From Actinocatenispora thailandica (GTDB taxonomy: Bacteria > Actinomycetota > Actinomycetes > Mycobacteriales > Micromonosporaceae), in contig NZ_AP023355.1 of assembly GCF_016865425.1 (NCBI RefSeq), positions 6,446,198-6,510,197 of the forward strand: a DNA stretch of 64,000 nucleotides, read 5' to 3'. Made by a program: the position numbers and the translations under genes. The notes beneath the pieces were generated by a model. The model saw only the letters and a list, made by a program, of their open reading frames with translations, was not told where the DNA came from and ran no database searches. Shown here piece by piece: positions 1 through 7,672 of this stretch; position 1 is the first letter of the stretch; each line of letters starts with the position of its first letter.

Positions 1-15
1 TCTGCGAACCTGTAG
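1..15 (+). CDS. 3' end of a DUF397 gene (partial)
   Basis: The first five codons of the window read Ser-Ala-Asn-Leu-stop, the same ending (SANL) as the complete DUF397 genes that follow. The following CGAGC then leads into a hairpin, as after the other copies. The body of the gene lies outside the window, so only the tail can be supported. Confidence 0.6.
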   Translation, partial: SANL

Positions 16-30
16 CGAGCAACGACCAGG

Positions 31-58
31 GAGCCCCGGCCGAATCCGGTCGGGGCTC
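31..58 (+). terminator. Hairpin after the partial DUF397 gene
   Basis: GAGCCCCGGCC and GGTCGGGGCTC pair over 11 positions with one G-T, around a GAAT loop. No T-run follows, as is common for actinobacterial terminators. It occupies the same place as the hairpins after the other DUF397 copies. Confidence 0.5.
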
Positions 59-199
59 GCGTCGTGTAGCGGGACCCCTACCTCGGAAAGCCTGGTGCAA
101 AACCGCCATCTCCCCGCTTCCAACGGGCATCGATCAGCATTGTTGGGAAGCGGCCACGTCCGGACCGCTTCATGGAACGAACTGCTGAGGAGGTCAACG

Positions 200-394
200 A
201 TGGCTGACCTGACCTGCGCTGTCTGGCGCAAGAGCACCCGTAGCGGGAACACCGGTAACTGCGTCGAGGTTGCCGGCAACGTCCCGGGCATCGTCGCCGT
301 CCGGGACAGCAAGGACCCGCACGGCCCCGCGCTGGTGGTCGAACCGGCGTCGTTCGCCGCGTTCACCGCGGCCGTCAAGTCCGCGAACCTGTAG
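200..394 (+). CDS. DUF397 domain protein, first complete copy
   Basis: This 64-residue protein has the DUF397 pattern: an early W-R/C-K-S-T-R-S block, then N-C-V-E-V, V-A-V-R-D-S-K-D-P and a C-terminal F-x-A-F. The ATG at 200 follows a GAGGAGG ribosome-binding site at 187-193; longer in-frame starts lack one. DUF397 proteins are small actinobacterial proteins usually encoded next to XRE-type helix-turn-helix regulators; their biochemical role is not firmly established. Here no regulator is visible, so it may lie to the left of the window. It differs from the next three copies mostly in its N-terminal half, while its last 45 bases match them exactly. Confidence 0.85.
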   Translation: MADLTCAVWRKSTRSGNTGNCVEVAGNVPGIVAVRDSKDPHGPALVVEPASFAAFTAAVKSANL

Positions 395-407
395 CGAGAC
401 GCGACCA

Positions 408-440
408 TGTGGCCCCCGGCTGTTCCAGCCGAGGGCCACA
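408..440 (+). terminator. Hairpin between DUF397 genes (also 734-766 and 1060-1092)
   Basis: TGTGGCCC...GGGCCACA with an inner CGGCT/AGCCG arm forms a long near-perfect hairpin just after the DUF397 stop codon. The identical structure recurs at 734-766 and 1060-1092. It probably terminates or stabilises each transcript; no T-run is present. Confidence 0.6.
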
Positions 441-522
441 TCGTCTTCGCGCTCAGTTCGGCGTCGGCGACTCGGTAGGGTTCATTCGCAAGCTCCTCTC
501 CGAGACATGAAAGGAGCGCGGG

Positions 523-720
523 ATGACCATGGACCTGGCCCAGGCCCGCTGGTGCAAGAGCACCCGTAGCAACGGCACGAACAACTGTGTTGAAGTGGCA
601 TCCAACCTGGCGGGCATCGTCGCCGTCCGGGACAGCAAGGACCCGCACGGCTCGGCGCTGGTGGTCGACCCGGCATCGTTCGCCGCGTTCACCGCGGCCG
701 TCAAGTCCGCGAACCTGTAG
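523..720 (+). CDS. DUF397 domain protein, tandem copy 1
   Basis: A 65-residue DUF397 protein starting MTMDLAQARWCKSTRSN and containing NNCVEV and VAVRDSKDP. The ATG at 523 follows GAAAGGAG at a normal distance. It is identical in protein and DNA to the next copy. The family is frequently linked to XRE regulators in actinobacteria, but what this copy does cannot be told from sequence. A second possible ATG lies two codons downstream (MDLAQ). Confidence 0.88.
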   Translation: MTMDLAQARWCKSTRSNGTNNCVEVASNLAGIVAVRDSKDPHGSALVVDPASFAAFTAAVKSANL

Positions 721-848
721 CGAGACGCGACCATGTGGCCCCCGGCTGTTCCAGCCGAGGGCCACATCGTCTTCGCGCTCAGTTCGGCGTCGGCGACTCG
801 GTAGGGTTCATTCGCAAGCTCCTCTCCGAGACATGAAAGGAGCGCGGG

Positions 849-1046
849 ATGACCATGGACCTGGCCCAGGCCCGCTGGTGCAAGAGCACCCGTAGCAACG
901 GCACGAACAACTGTGTTGAAGTGGCATCCAACCTGGCGGGCATCGTCGCCGTCCGGGACAGCAAGGACCCGCACGGCTCGGCGCTGGTGGTCGACCCGGC
1001 ATCGTTCGCCGCGTTCACCGCGGCCGTCAAGTCCGCGAACCTGTAG
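849..1046 (+). CDS. DUF397 domain protein, tandem copy 2
   Basis: An exact duplicate (65 residues, same upstream GAAAGGAG and same downstream hairpin) of the gene at 523. Because promoter-proximal and coding sequence are all duplicated, all copies should be expressed alike unless transcription reads through from one promoter. No change marks it as inactive. Confidence 0.88.
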   Translation: MTMDLAQARWCKSTRSNGTNNCVEVASNLAGIVAVRDSKDPHGSALVVDPASFAAFTAAVKSANL

Positions 1047-1174
1047 CGAGACGCGACCATGTGGCCCCCGGCTGTTCCAGCCGAGGGCCACATCGTCTTC
1101 GCGCTCAGTTCGGCGTCGGCGACTCGGTAGGGTTCATTCGCAAGCTCCTCTCCGAGACATGAAAGGAGCGCGGG

Positions 1175-1372
1175 ATGACCATGGACCTGGCCCAGGCCCG
1201 CTGGTGCAAGAGCACCCGTAGCAACGGCACGAACAACTGTGTTGAAGTGGCATCCAACCTGGCGGGCATCGTCGCCGTCCGGGACAGCAAGGACCCGCAC
1301 GGCTCGGCGCTGGTGGTCGACCCGGCATCGTTCGCCGCGTTCACCGCGGCCGTCAAGTCCGCGAGCCTGTAG
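1175..1372 (+). CDS. DUF397 domain protein, tandem copy 3
   Basis: The third 65-residue copy, identical to the two before except that the fourth residue from the end is Ser instead of Asn (SASL). The sequence after its stop codon leaves the repeat and instead resembles the sequence after the partial gene at the window start, including a GAGCCC-type hairpin. This suggests the array was inserted or expanded between an original gene and its own 3' flank. Confidence 0.88.
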   Translation: MTMDLAQARWCKSTRSNGTNNCVEVASNLAGIVAVRDSKDPHGSALVVDPASFAAFTAAVKSASL

Positions 1373-1388
1373 CGAGACAGATCTGATG

Positions 1389-1418
1389 CGAGCCCTGGCC
1401 GACCCCGGTTGGGGCTCG
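1389..1418 (+). terminator. Hairpin ending the DUF397 array
   Basis: CGAGCCCTGGCC and a GGTTGGGGCTCG arm pair around a short loop. It resembles the hairpin at 31-58 more than those inside the array. Confidence 0.5.
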
Positions 1419-1468
1419 TATCGCGTGGCGCACTCTACGCTGGGAAGAGCCGAAGCAACGCCATTCGG

Positions 1469-1501
1469 TTCGCCGCGGCCGTGAAGTCCGCGAAGCTGTA
1501 G
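1469..1501 (+). pseudogene. DUF397 C-terminal remnant
   Basis: An open stretch reads FAAAVKSAKL-stop, matching the F-x-A-x-V-K-S-A-N-L ending of the complete DUF397 copies. No start codon or upstream DUF397 body accompanies it. It is best read as the leftover tail of another copy lost by deletion. Confidence 0.6.
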
Positions 1502-1730
1502 CAAGAACGAACGCGCGATCCCCGGACGGATCCGGCCCGACTCGCCCCGGGGCCACTGACCTCGGCCGCGACCAACCGTCCTAACCTGCCGACATCCAAG
1601 CTGACATGGTCGGCGCAGCCCAATCCCGAACCGCCAGTCGAGGAATATCCGACCAGTGCGCCAGCGGCTGCGACGATCGACGCCTCCTGCTGTGTACACA
1701 GACACACAGCCGTAGCCTGCCGGCGCGACC

Positions 1731-2096
1731 TCAGTGTTGGGAAACATCCGGATCGAAGGATTTCCATCTCCCCAGACTCGGAATGTCTTCTCGCAATGCC
1801 GAGAATAAATCCGCCTGAACAGACATGTCCGTGAAGTTGCTGATCGTATTGACAGCGTTCATGAACGGGTTGATCACGCCAACAACGATCGCGCCGAAGG
1901 AAATCCCAGAGATCGCCATGACGAATCCGCTGCCAAACGCGACATAGACGACCGGCTTGTCCTGCCATCCGAACGAGATCACGAATACGGCAATCAGGAA
2001 GACCAGCATGCCAAGAACCATGAACCTGGCCGAAATGATGCACACCGACCATTCAGGGCGTTTCCTGAGCTGCCGTATCGCGTCATCAATGGCCAT
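1731..2096 (-). CDS. Small membrane protein, unknown family
   Basis: This 121-residue protein starts MAIDDAIRQLRKRPEWS and has two long hydrophobic segments (about residues 25-45 and 55-80), followed by a soluble tail with a short acidic stretch. I do not recognise a family. The coding sequence is clearly less G+C-rich than its surroundings (many A/T third positions), as are the next two genes on the same strand, which hints at a shared foreign origin. A GAGGGTG stretch just before the ATG can serve as ribosome-binding site. Confidence 0.6.
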   Translation of the reverse strand: MAIDDAIRQLRKRPEWSVCIISARFMVLGMLVFLIAVFVISFGWQDKPVVYVAFGSGFVMAISGISFGAIVVGVINPFMNAVNTISNFTDMSVQADLFSALREDIPSLGRWKSFDPDVSQH

Positions 2097-2220
2097 TCAC
2101 CCTCCTCTTGGCGATACGGTCGGCGCAATGTGCTCGAATGGGTCGAACCCGTCGATAGTGGAGCGAGCAACGCCGCCGGCCGCACCGGTGAGCCAGGCCG
2201 ATCGAACCAACATAAACGGA

Positions 2221-2682
2221 TCAAGAGCGACGAAAGGTGAAGGTCTTCCCTTCATCTGGGTCCCCGATCGAGAAGTTGATAGTCCACTTCCCATCCACGA
2301 AATCCGCAAAAGCGCAGTCGTTGCCAGCCCACGTCCCAATATCGAAGGATATTTGGTTCCGGCCGTCAAAATACCATCTTCCCTTACCAGTCCAAGGGTG
2401 CCGGAAGGTATCGCTGTCCAGTAGCTGCAGCGGAAGTTGAACGCCTTTCATAGTTCCATCCTCCGCGAGTAACAATCGCGTGGCGCCTCGCCCGTACCAG
2501 GACCCTGTGACGTCGCTTGTCCTGGCCGAGCGGAACCAAGAAGAGCATCCTGCAGTCATCACGAGTAACACGATCGCGAAGGCCAGAGCGACCGTCGACA
2601 GATCGCGCCACACCGGCAGCGTTGGCCGCGTCGCATTACCCGCAATCACTGATCCGGACACGATGGACCATCCTGCCACCAA
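2221..2682 (-). CDS. Putative lipoprotein, unknown family
   Basis: About 150 residues with a hydrophobic segment ending in VMTAGCSS, which fits a lipobox with Cys as the lipidated residue (about residue 46 from this start). The mature part contains paired aromatic/Gly-rich blocks (GSWYGRGATRLLL, GRWYFDGRNQISFDI, GKWTINFSIGD) typical of a small lipocalin-like beta-barrel, but no family is recognised. The start is uncertain: the region before the hydrophobic segment is long for a signal peptide and only TTG or GTG starts are available. Base composition is lower in G+C than the core genes. Confidence 0.6.
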   Translation of the reverse strand: MVAGWSIVSGSVIAGNATRPTLPVWRDLSTVALAFAIVLLVMTAGCSSWFRSARTSDVTGSWYGRGATRLLLAEDGTMKGVQLPLQLLDSDTFRHPWTGKGRWYFDGRNQISFDIGTWAGNDCAFADFVDGKWTINFSIGDPDEGKTFTFRRS

Positions 2683-2767
2683 GGCATCGCGCGTGCAAGC
2701 CTACTATCAAGAGAGTGATCAGGAGTGAGGGCGGCGTGGCCGCTCAAGCTAATCAACGTTCGATGCT

Positions 2768-2995
2768 TCACGAGATAGGACGCGCGATCGCCACGATATA
2801 AAACAGGAAGAGCAAGAGCGCTAGCACGGTCGCGTCACATAGGATCAGGAGAGCAATGCCGATCAACTTGCCCACACGCCTATTTTGTCGATAGGAAAGT
2901 GTGAGGTAGACCAACCCCAGAGACATCAAGATGCAGGCGAGGCCGCCGATTATCAACATCAACACAAAGAGCGGCACACCCGATCTCCTTCGCAT
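2768..2995 (-). CDS. Small membrane protein
   Basis: A 75-residue protein, MRRRSGVPLF..., with two hydrophobic segments (about 6-33 and 43-70) joined by the basic loop YRQNRRVGK. A longer in-frame reading upstream is high-G+C, repeat-like and unlikely to be coding, so the ATG at 2995 is preferred although no strong ribosome-binding site precedes it. No family is recognised. It belongs with the two preceding minus-strand genes to a block of small envelope proteins of lower G+C. Confidence 0.5.
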   Translation of the reverse strand: MRRRSGVPLFVLMLIIGGLACILMSLGLVYLTLSYRQNRRVGKLIGIALLILCDATVLALLLFLFYIVAIARPIS

Positions 2996-3171
2996 GGTGG
3001 CAAACTCAAACGCGAGCGCTCGTGCCAGGCGGTGTGGCAGAACACTATCCGGCGGCGTGGCCGGCCGGTCCCGAGCCGCCGGCTGATCGCCCTGGCGTGG
3101 CGGCACCGCCCATCCGGTTCTCTCCGCCGAGCGCACCGCCCTGCACGCCGCCGGCGACCGGCCGCGCCGTA

Positions 3172-3221
3172 GGCCGGGGCTGGTCACCGTGGGCCGGGGC
3201 CGCCGGCGACCAGCCCCGGCC
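3172..3221. terminator. Long inverted repeat between 2996 and 3305
   Basis: GGCCGGGGCTGGTC at 3172-3185 is the exact reverse complement of 3208-3221. It lies downstream of the MFS gene on the minus strand and could end its transcript. The remaining 310 bases of this gap are G+C-rich, with no gene that I can support. Confidence 0.5.
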
Positions 3222-3305
3222 CACGGCGCCGTGACGGTCCCCTCGCCCGCGCCGCCACCGACACGGACCAGCGCCGGCCACGGCCGGCCACGGGCCGGCG
3301 TCCGC

Positions 3306-4505
3306 TCAGCGGCCGCGGAGACCAGCGCGGAACAGCGCCAGCGCGAGTACCAGGGCGAGTGCGGCGAGGGCCGCCACGCTTGGCCAGCCGGCCGCGGAGA
3401 GGACCAGCCCGCCGACCGTGGTGCCGGCGGTACCACCGACGAAGTACACCGTCATGTACGCGCTGTTGAGTTGCGCCGGCCGGCTCGGGTCCAGGCCGAG
3501 CACCCGGGACTGGTTCGCCACCTGCGCGGCGAACAGGCCAGCGTCGAACAGCGCCAGCGCCAGCAGCAGCGGCACCGGATGGGCGAGGCTCGCGCCCAGC
3601 AGAGCCGTGCACCCGGCCGCGACCAGCAGGCCGCAGCACACCACCCGCGACCAGCCGAACCGGTCCGCCAGCCGCCCGGCGAAGCGGGTCACGACCATGC
3701 CGAGCAGCCCGGCCAGCGCGTAGAGCCCGATGGTGCCCGGCGGCAGCGAGACCGGCGGCCGGGCCAGCGCGAGCGACAGCCCCACCCACACCAGGCTGAA
3801 CGCGAAGAACCACAGCGCGCCGGACAGCGCGGCGAACCGCAGCGAGCGATCGGCCCAGACCAGTCGGGGCAGCGCCACCAGCACCGTGCGGTACCCCTGC
3901 GTCGGGGACAGCTGGCGGTTCGGCAGGGTGCGCAGGGCGGCGAGGCCGAGCAGGACGCAGGCCGCGGCGAAGCCGGCCAGCATCAGGCGCCAGCCGAACC
4001 GGTCCGCCAGCACCCCACCGAGGATGCGGCCCAGCACGATACCGGCGGAGATGCCGGCGGTGACCGTACCGACGGTGCGGCCCCGGCGGGCGCCGCCGGA
4101 ATACCGGCCGGCCAGGCTGCTCAGCTGCGCGCCGGTGCTCGCGCAGGCGCCCGCAACGAGCAGCCCGAACCCGAGCAGGACCGGGTTCGGCGCCGCGGCG
4201 GCCACCGCCAGGCCGGCACCGAGCAGCGCGAGCTGACCCGCGATCAGCCGGTTCGAACGCCAGCGATCCGCCAGCGGGACCAGCAGGACCAGCCCCACCA
4301 GGTAGCCGGCAATCGGTACGCCGGCGAGCATGCCGACGGTCGACAGCGACGTGCCGATGCCCGCCGCGACGTCGGACAGTTCGGGTTGCAGGACGTAGCT
4401 CGTGGCGGTTGCCACCGCGGCGGCCAGCGTCGACGCGCCGAGCCCCGCGGCGCCCAGCCCAGGTGTGCGTACGGTCGCCCGTTCGGCCGTCAGGGTCTGC
4501 GTCAT
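3306..4505 (-). CDS. MFS transporter
   Basis: This 399-residue protein has about twelve hydrophobic segments and the two-half layout of the major facilitator superfamily. The cytoplasmic loop 2-3 motif appears as LVPLADRWRSNR and its second-half counterpart as GRLADRFGWSR. Such 400-residue transporters usually export small hydrophobic compounds by proton antiport; the substrate cannot be told. It stands alone on the minus strand, with LigD polymerase upstream on the same strand after about 215 bases. The ATG gives MTQTLTAERATVR, a short soluble N-terminus. Confidence 0.85.
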   Translation of the reverse strand: MTQTLTAERATVRTPGLGAAGLGASTLAAAVATATSYVLQPELSDVAAGIGTSLSTVGMLAGVPIAGYLVGLVLLVPLADRWRSNRLIAGQLALLGAGLAVAAAAPNPVLLGFGLLVAGACASTGAQLSSLAGRYSGGARRGRTVGTVTAGISAGIVLGRILGGVLADRFGWRLMLAGFAAACVLLGLAALRTLPNRQLSPTQGYRTVLVALPRLVWADRSLRFAALSGALWFFAFSLVWVGLSLALARPPVSLPPGTIGLYALAGLLGMVVTRFAGRLADRFGWSRVVCCGLLVAAGCTALLGASLAHPVPLLLALALFDAGLFAAQVANQSRVLGLDPSRPAQLNSAYMTVYFVGGTAGTTVGGLVLSAAGWPSVAALAALALVLALALFRAGLRGR

Positions 4506-4720
4506 ACGGCAACGCTAGAAAGCGCGCCGCCACCGGTGCTGGCGGCAATCCGACCTGGCAGTCCGCCACGGCGACCCGGCATCCGCGGGTCGACGGCGGC
4601 AGGCGCGAGCCGGCGTCCAGCGGTCGACGACGGCCCATCGTTGGCCGGCCCGCTGTGACCGGCGTTCGCCGGGGGGCGGCGATCCGCAGTCGACCGGTCG
4701 GTGGTGCCGCCCGGACCCGG

Positions 4721-6094
4721 TCAGGCGAACGGGTCGTAGTCGGCGTCCAGCGGTTCCTGCTCGGGGCGCTCGTCGGCCGGGACGTGTTGCAGGTTGAGCC
4801 GGATCCGGGTCCAGGTGCTGCTGCGACCGCGCATCGAGTCGACCAGCACGTCGGCCGGCTCCAGGTGCGGCCAGACCTCCGGGTGGCGCTGCTTCCAGCG
4901 TTCCAGCGCGGCCATCGCCTCGTCCTTGGTGCGCGCCCGGGCGATCTCGACCAGCGGCATGGTGGTGCGCCGCCGGCCGGTCGGGCCGCTGGACTTGCCG
5001 GGGGCCGGCGGTGGCACCGCACCGACCTCGGCGTCACCCGCCTGCCCGTCCGGCTGATCCGCGTCGGGCTCCCCCGCGCCCGGCTGGTCCGGGCCGGGCC
5101 GGCGCTTGGACGGCTGCACCCGGCGCGGCTCGCCGCGCTGCTTGGCGAAGTGCGGCGGCCACGGCGCGTCGCCCAGCCCCGCCTCGGCATCCCGCTCGGC
5201 CAGCTCCAGCAGCCCGGTCAGCGAACCGGCGGACGCGTCGATGCCCTGCCACGGGTCGCCGAACTCCGCGTACCGGGCCGGCACGGTGTCGATGGTGAAC
5301 GCCGCCGGATCACAGTCGGGCACCTCGTCCCAGCGCAGCGGGGTGGAGACCCGGGCGTCCGGGGTGGGCCGGATCGACCAGGCGCTTGCCGTGGTGCGGT
5401 CCTTCGCGTTCTGGTTGTAGTCCACGAACACGCCGTGCCGCTCCTCCTTCCACCACTTGCTGGTGGCAAGGTCCGGGGCGCGCCGCTCCACCTCGCGGGC
5501 CAGCGCCACCGCCGCCCGGCGCACCTCGGTGAAGGTCCACCGCGGTTCGATCCGGCAGTACACATGGAATCCGCGCGAGCCGGACGTCTTGGGCCAGCCG
5601 GTGAGGCCGACGTCGGCGAGCACCGCGCGGATCAGCAGCGCCACCTCGCGGATCTGCGGCCAGCCGACACCGGGCACCGGGTCGAGGTCCACCCGTAACT
5701 CGTCGGGGTGACCGAGGTCGCTGGCGCGCACCGGATGCGGGTGCAGGTCGACGCAGCCGAGGTTGACCACCCAGGCGAGCTGGGCGGCGTCGGTCAGCAC
5801 GATCTCGTGCGCGCTGCGGCCGGACGGGAACTTCAGCTCGACGGTCTCCACCCACGGCGGCCGGTTCTGCGGCGCCCGCTTCTGGTAGAACGCCTCCCCG
5901 TCGACGCCGTTGACGTACCGCTTGAGCGCCATCGGCCGGCCACCGACCGCGCGCAGCACGCCCTCGGACACGGAAAGGTAGTAGCGCACCAGATCGAGTT
6001 TGGTGCGGCCGGAGGAGGGGAAGAAGACCTTGTCCGGGTTGGTGATCGGGACGTCCCGCCCCGCAACGTCCACTATCTCCCGTCGACTGGGCAT
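4721..6094 (-). CDS. LigD-type polymerase/primase domain protein
   Basis: A 457-residue protein with the archaeo-eukaryotic primase-like polymerase domain of LigD (about residues 1-300). The catalytic pair is in RVDLDP (D136, D138), and SGSRGFHVY and WSIRPTP are further conserved blocks. This domain adds nucleotides during non-homologous end joining with Ku. No ligase or nuclease domain is fused, so it is the stand-alone actinobacterial form. A Pro/Gly/Asp-rich linker leads to an 80-residue C-terminal module (LVEIARARTKDEAMAALERW...). I chose the ATG at 6094 (MPSRRE) over a GTG nine codons earlier because family members begin here. No ku gene is nearby. Confidence 0.9.
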   Translation of the reverse strand: MPSRREIVDVAGRDVPITNPDKVFFPSSGRTKLDLVRYYLSVSEGVLRAVGGRPMALKRYVNGVDGEAFYQKRAPQNRPPWVETVELKFPSGRSAHEIVLTDAAQLAWVVNLGCVDLHPHPVRASDLGHPDELRVDLDPVPGVGWPQIREVALLIRAVLADVGLTGWPKTSGSRGFHVYCRIEPRWTFTEVRRAAVALAREVERRAPDLATSKWWKEERHGVFVDYNQNAKDRTTASAWSIRPTPDARVSTPLRWDEVPDCDPAAFTIDTVPARYAEFGDPWQGIDASAGSLTGLLELAERDAEAGLGDAPWPPHFAKQRGEPRRVQPSKRRPGPDQPGAGEPDADQPDGQAGDAEVGAVPPPAPGKSSGPTGRRRTTMPLVEIARARTKDEAMAALERWKQRHPEVWPHLEPADVLVDSMRGRSSTWTRIRLNLQHVPADERPEQEPLDADYDPFA

Positions 6095-6155
6095 GGCCCC
6101 ACGATACGGTGCGGCGCCCACCCCCGGCGCGAATTGAGCCCGGCCGATGCAGCGG

Positions 6156-6686
6156 TCAGGTTTCCATCAGCTCCAGCAACCGGCGCACCGTCCGCCAGTT
6201 CCGGGCGGTACCGACGCCGACGATGCGCCGCAACGCCGGTTCCAGCCGGGACTTGTGCACCCCGCCGGGCAGCCACAGGTACAGCTCGCGGCCCAGCAGC
6301 TGGAACCGCTCCGGCTCGTACCGCTGCGCGTCCAGCTCGGCGAGCCGGCCCGGATCCGGCTCGGCGTCGAGGAACTGCACCAGATAGCGGGCCTCGTCGG
6401 CGGCGATCGAGCCGAACGGGTCGGCCGCCAACACCGCGCGCAGCTGGGCGGCGGTGCGCACCAACACCGGTACGTCGAGGCCGAACTCGGACTCGATCGC
6501 GGCCCGAATCAGCGCTGCGGTACGGTCTGCGGGCGTGGCCGCGGAAAACACCGCGTTGCCGCTTTGCAGGTGGGTGCTGATTCGCGCATAGCCAAGCTCG
6601 GCCAACATCGCACGCAACTCGGCCATGCCGACTCGGTTGCGGGTACCGAGATTGACCCCGCGCAGCAGTGCCAGTTGTCGTTCCAC
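6156..6686 (-). CDS. DUF1697 protein
   Basis: The 176-residue protein [26 protein letters not shown] shows the N-terminal signature of DUF1697, including LQSGNAVF. Members are common in bacteria, adopt a small alpha/beta fold and lack an established function. The GTG at 6686 follows a strong AAGGAG, which decides the start against a longer reading. It is divergent from hupB, with about 155 bases between them that must hold both promoters. Confidence 0.85.
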   Translation of the reverse strand: MERQLALLRGVNLGTRNRVGMAELRAMLAELGYARISTHLQSGNAVFSAATPADRTAALIRAAIESEFGLDVPVLVRTAAQLRAVLAADPFGSIAADEARYLVQFLDAEPDPGRLAELDAQRYEPERFQLLGRELYLWLPGGVHKSRLEPALRRIVGVGTARNWRTVRRLLELMET

Positions 6687-6841
6687 GGCGGTCTCCTTCG
6701 GGGCGCGCGCCGCCCGCCGAACGGCTGATTCCTGCGGAACGGGCGGGTATTCGCGCTGTCCTGTTTGGTCAGTGGGATAGTGGCATGCATACTTGCTCGC
6801 GAAAGTACAGCGCATCCGCGCGAAGACTTGAGGAGACTGTT

Positions 6842-7411
6842 GTGAACAAGGCAGAGCTGATCGAGGCACTGGCGGCCCGGCTCGGCGACAAGAAGACCGC
6901 CACCACGGCGCTGGAAGCCGTGCTGGACGAGATCCAGCGCACCGTCGCCAAGGGCGGCAAGATCTCGCTGGCCGGCTTCGGTGTCTTCGAGAAGCGGGCT
7001 CGCGCGGCGCGCACCGCCCGCAACCCGCGGACCGGCGAGACCGTCAAGGTGAAGAAGACCTCGGTGCCGGCGTTCCGCGCCGGGCAGGGCTTCAAGGACG
7101 TGGTGACCGGCAAGAAGAAGATCGCCGCGGCGAAGAAGACCGGCGCGAAGAAGGCCGCCGCGGCGACCAAGACCGCGAAGGCCGCGCCCGCCAAGAAGAC
7201 CACCACCGCGGCCAAGAAGACCACCGCGAAGAAGACCGCGCCGGCCAAGACCACGGCCAAGGCCGCGGCGAAGAAGACCACCGCGAAGAAGACCACGGCG
7301 GCGAAGAAGACCACCGCCAGCGCGGCGAAGAAGACCACGGCGGCGAAGAAGACCACCGCCCGCAAGACCGCCACCAAGTCGGCCGCGAAGCGCACCCCGC
7401 GCAAGCGCTGA
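6842..7411 (+). CDS. hupB: HU-like nucleoid protein with Lys/Ala-rich tail
   Basis: Residues 1-90 are an HU domain ([51 protein letters not shown]), which bends and compacts DNA as a dimer. Residues from about 95 to 189 are a tail built of AKKTT-type repeats, as in mycobacterial HupB and streptomycete HupS. The tail adds non-specific DNA binding. The GTG at 6842 follows GAGGAGA. It is probably monocistronic, with two hairpins downstream. The low-complexity tail is A-rich at lysine codons and stands out from the local base composition. Confidence 0.95.
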   Translation: MNKAELIEALAARLGDKKTATTALEAVLDEIQRTVAKGGKISLAGFGVFEKRARAARTARNPRTGETVKVKKTSVPAFRAGQGFKDVVTGKKKIAAAKKTGAKKAAAATKTAKAAPAKKTTTAAKKTTAKKTAPAKTTAKAAAKKTTAKKTTAAKKTTASAAKKTTAAKKTTARKTATKSAAKRTPRKR

Positions 7412-7420
7412 CCGTCCGAA

Positions 7421-7447
7421 CCGGGCGGCGCCGTCGGTGCCGCCCGG
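7421..7447 (+). terminator. Hairpin after hupB
   Basis: CCGGGCGGC and GCCGCCCGG pair perfectly around a nine-base loop ten bases after the hupB stop codon. No T-run follows. Confidence 0.55.
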
Positions 7448-7496
7448 ATCCCCGAGGCACGTCGCCACGCCCGGGCGTGCCCCGCCGTACCACCCT

Positions 7497-7529
7497 GTGC
7501 CGGCCACCGGAACTCCCGGTGGCCGGCAC
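7497..7529 (+). terminator. Strong terminator hairpin
   Basis: GTGCCGGCCACCGG pairs perfectly with CCGGTGGCCGGCAC around an AACTC loop and is followed by GTTGTCT. This is the best terminator between hupB and the Hsp70 gene. Confidence 0.7.
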
Positions 7530-7672
7530 GTTGTCTGTGGCATGGGCCAGAGCGGGGCGGTGTCGGGTCGCGGGCGCGCGGACCGCGTCGACCCGGCCGC
7601 ACGCGGCCAGCGCCGGACCGCGGCAAGGGGACGCCGTCGGCCGGAGTTGTCCCGGTACATAGACTCCTGTGC

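Larger units (their letters stand above)
350..1372 (+). repeat. 326-bp tandem repeat carrying DUF397 genes
   Basis: From 350 to 1364 every base equals the base 326 positions further on or back, giving just over three identical units. Each unit holds a hairpin, a ribosome-binding site and a complete DUF397 gene. The first difference on the right is at 1365 (Asn to Ser codon, fourth residue from the protein end). Perfect identity of coding and non-coding parts points to very recent amplification or an assembly effect. Confidence 0.95.
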
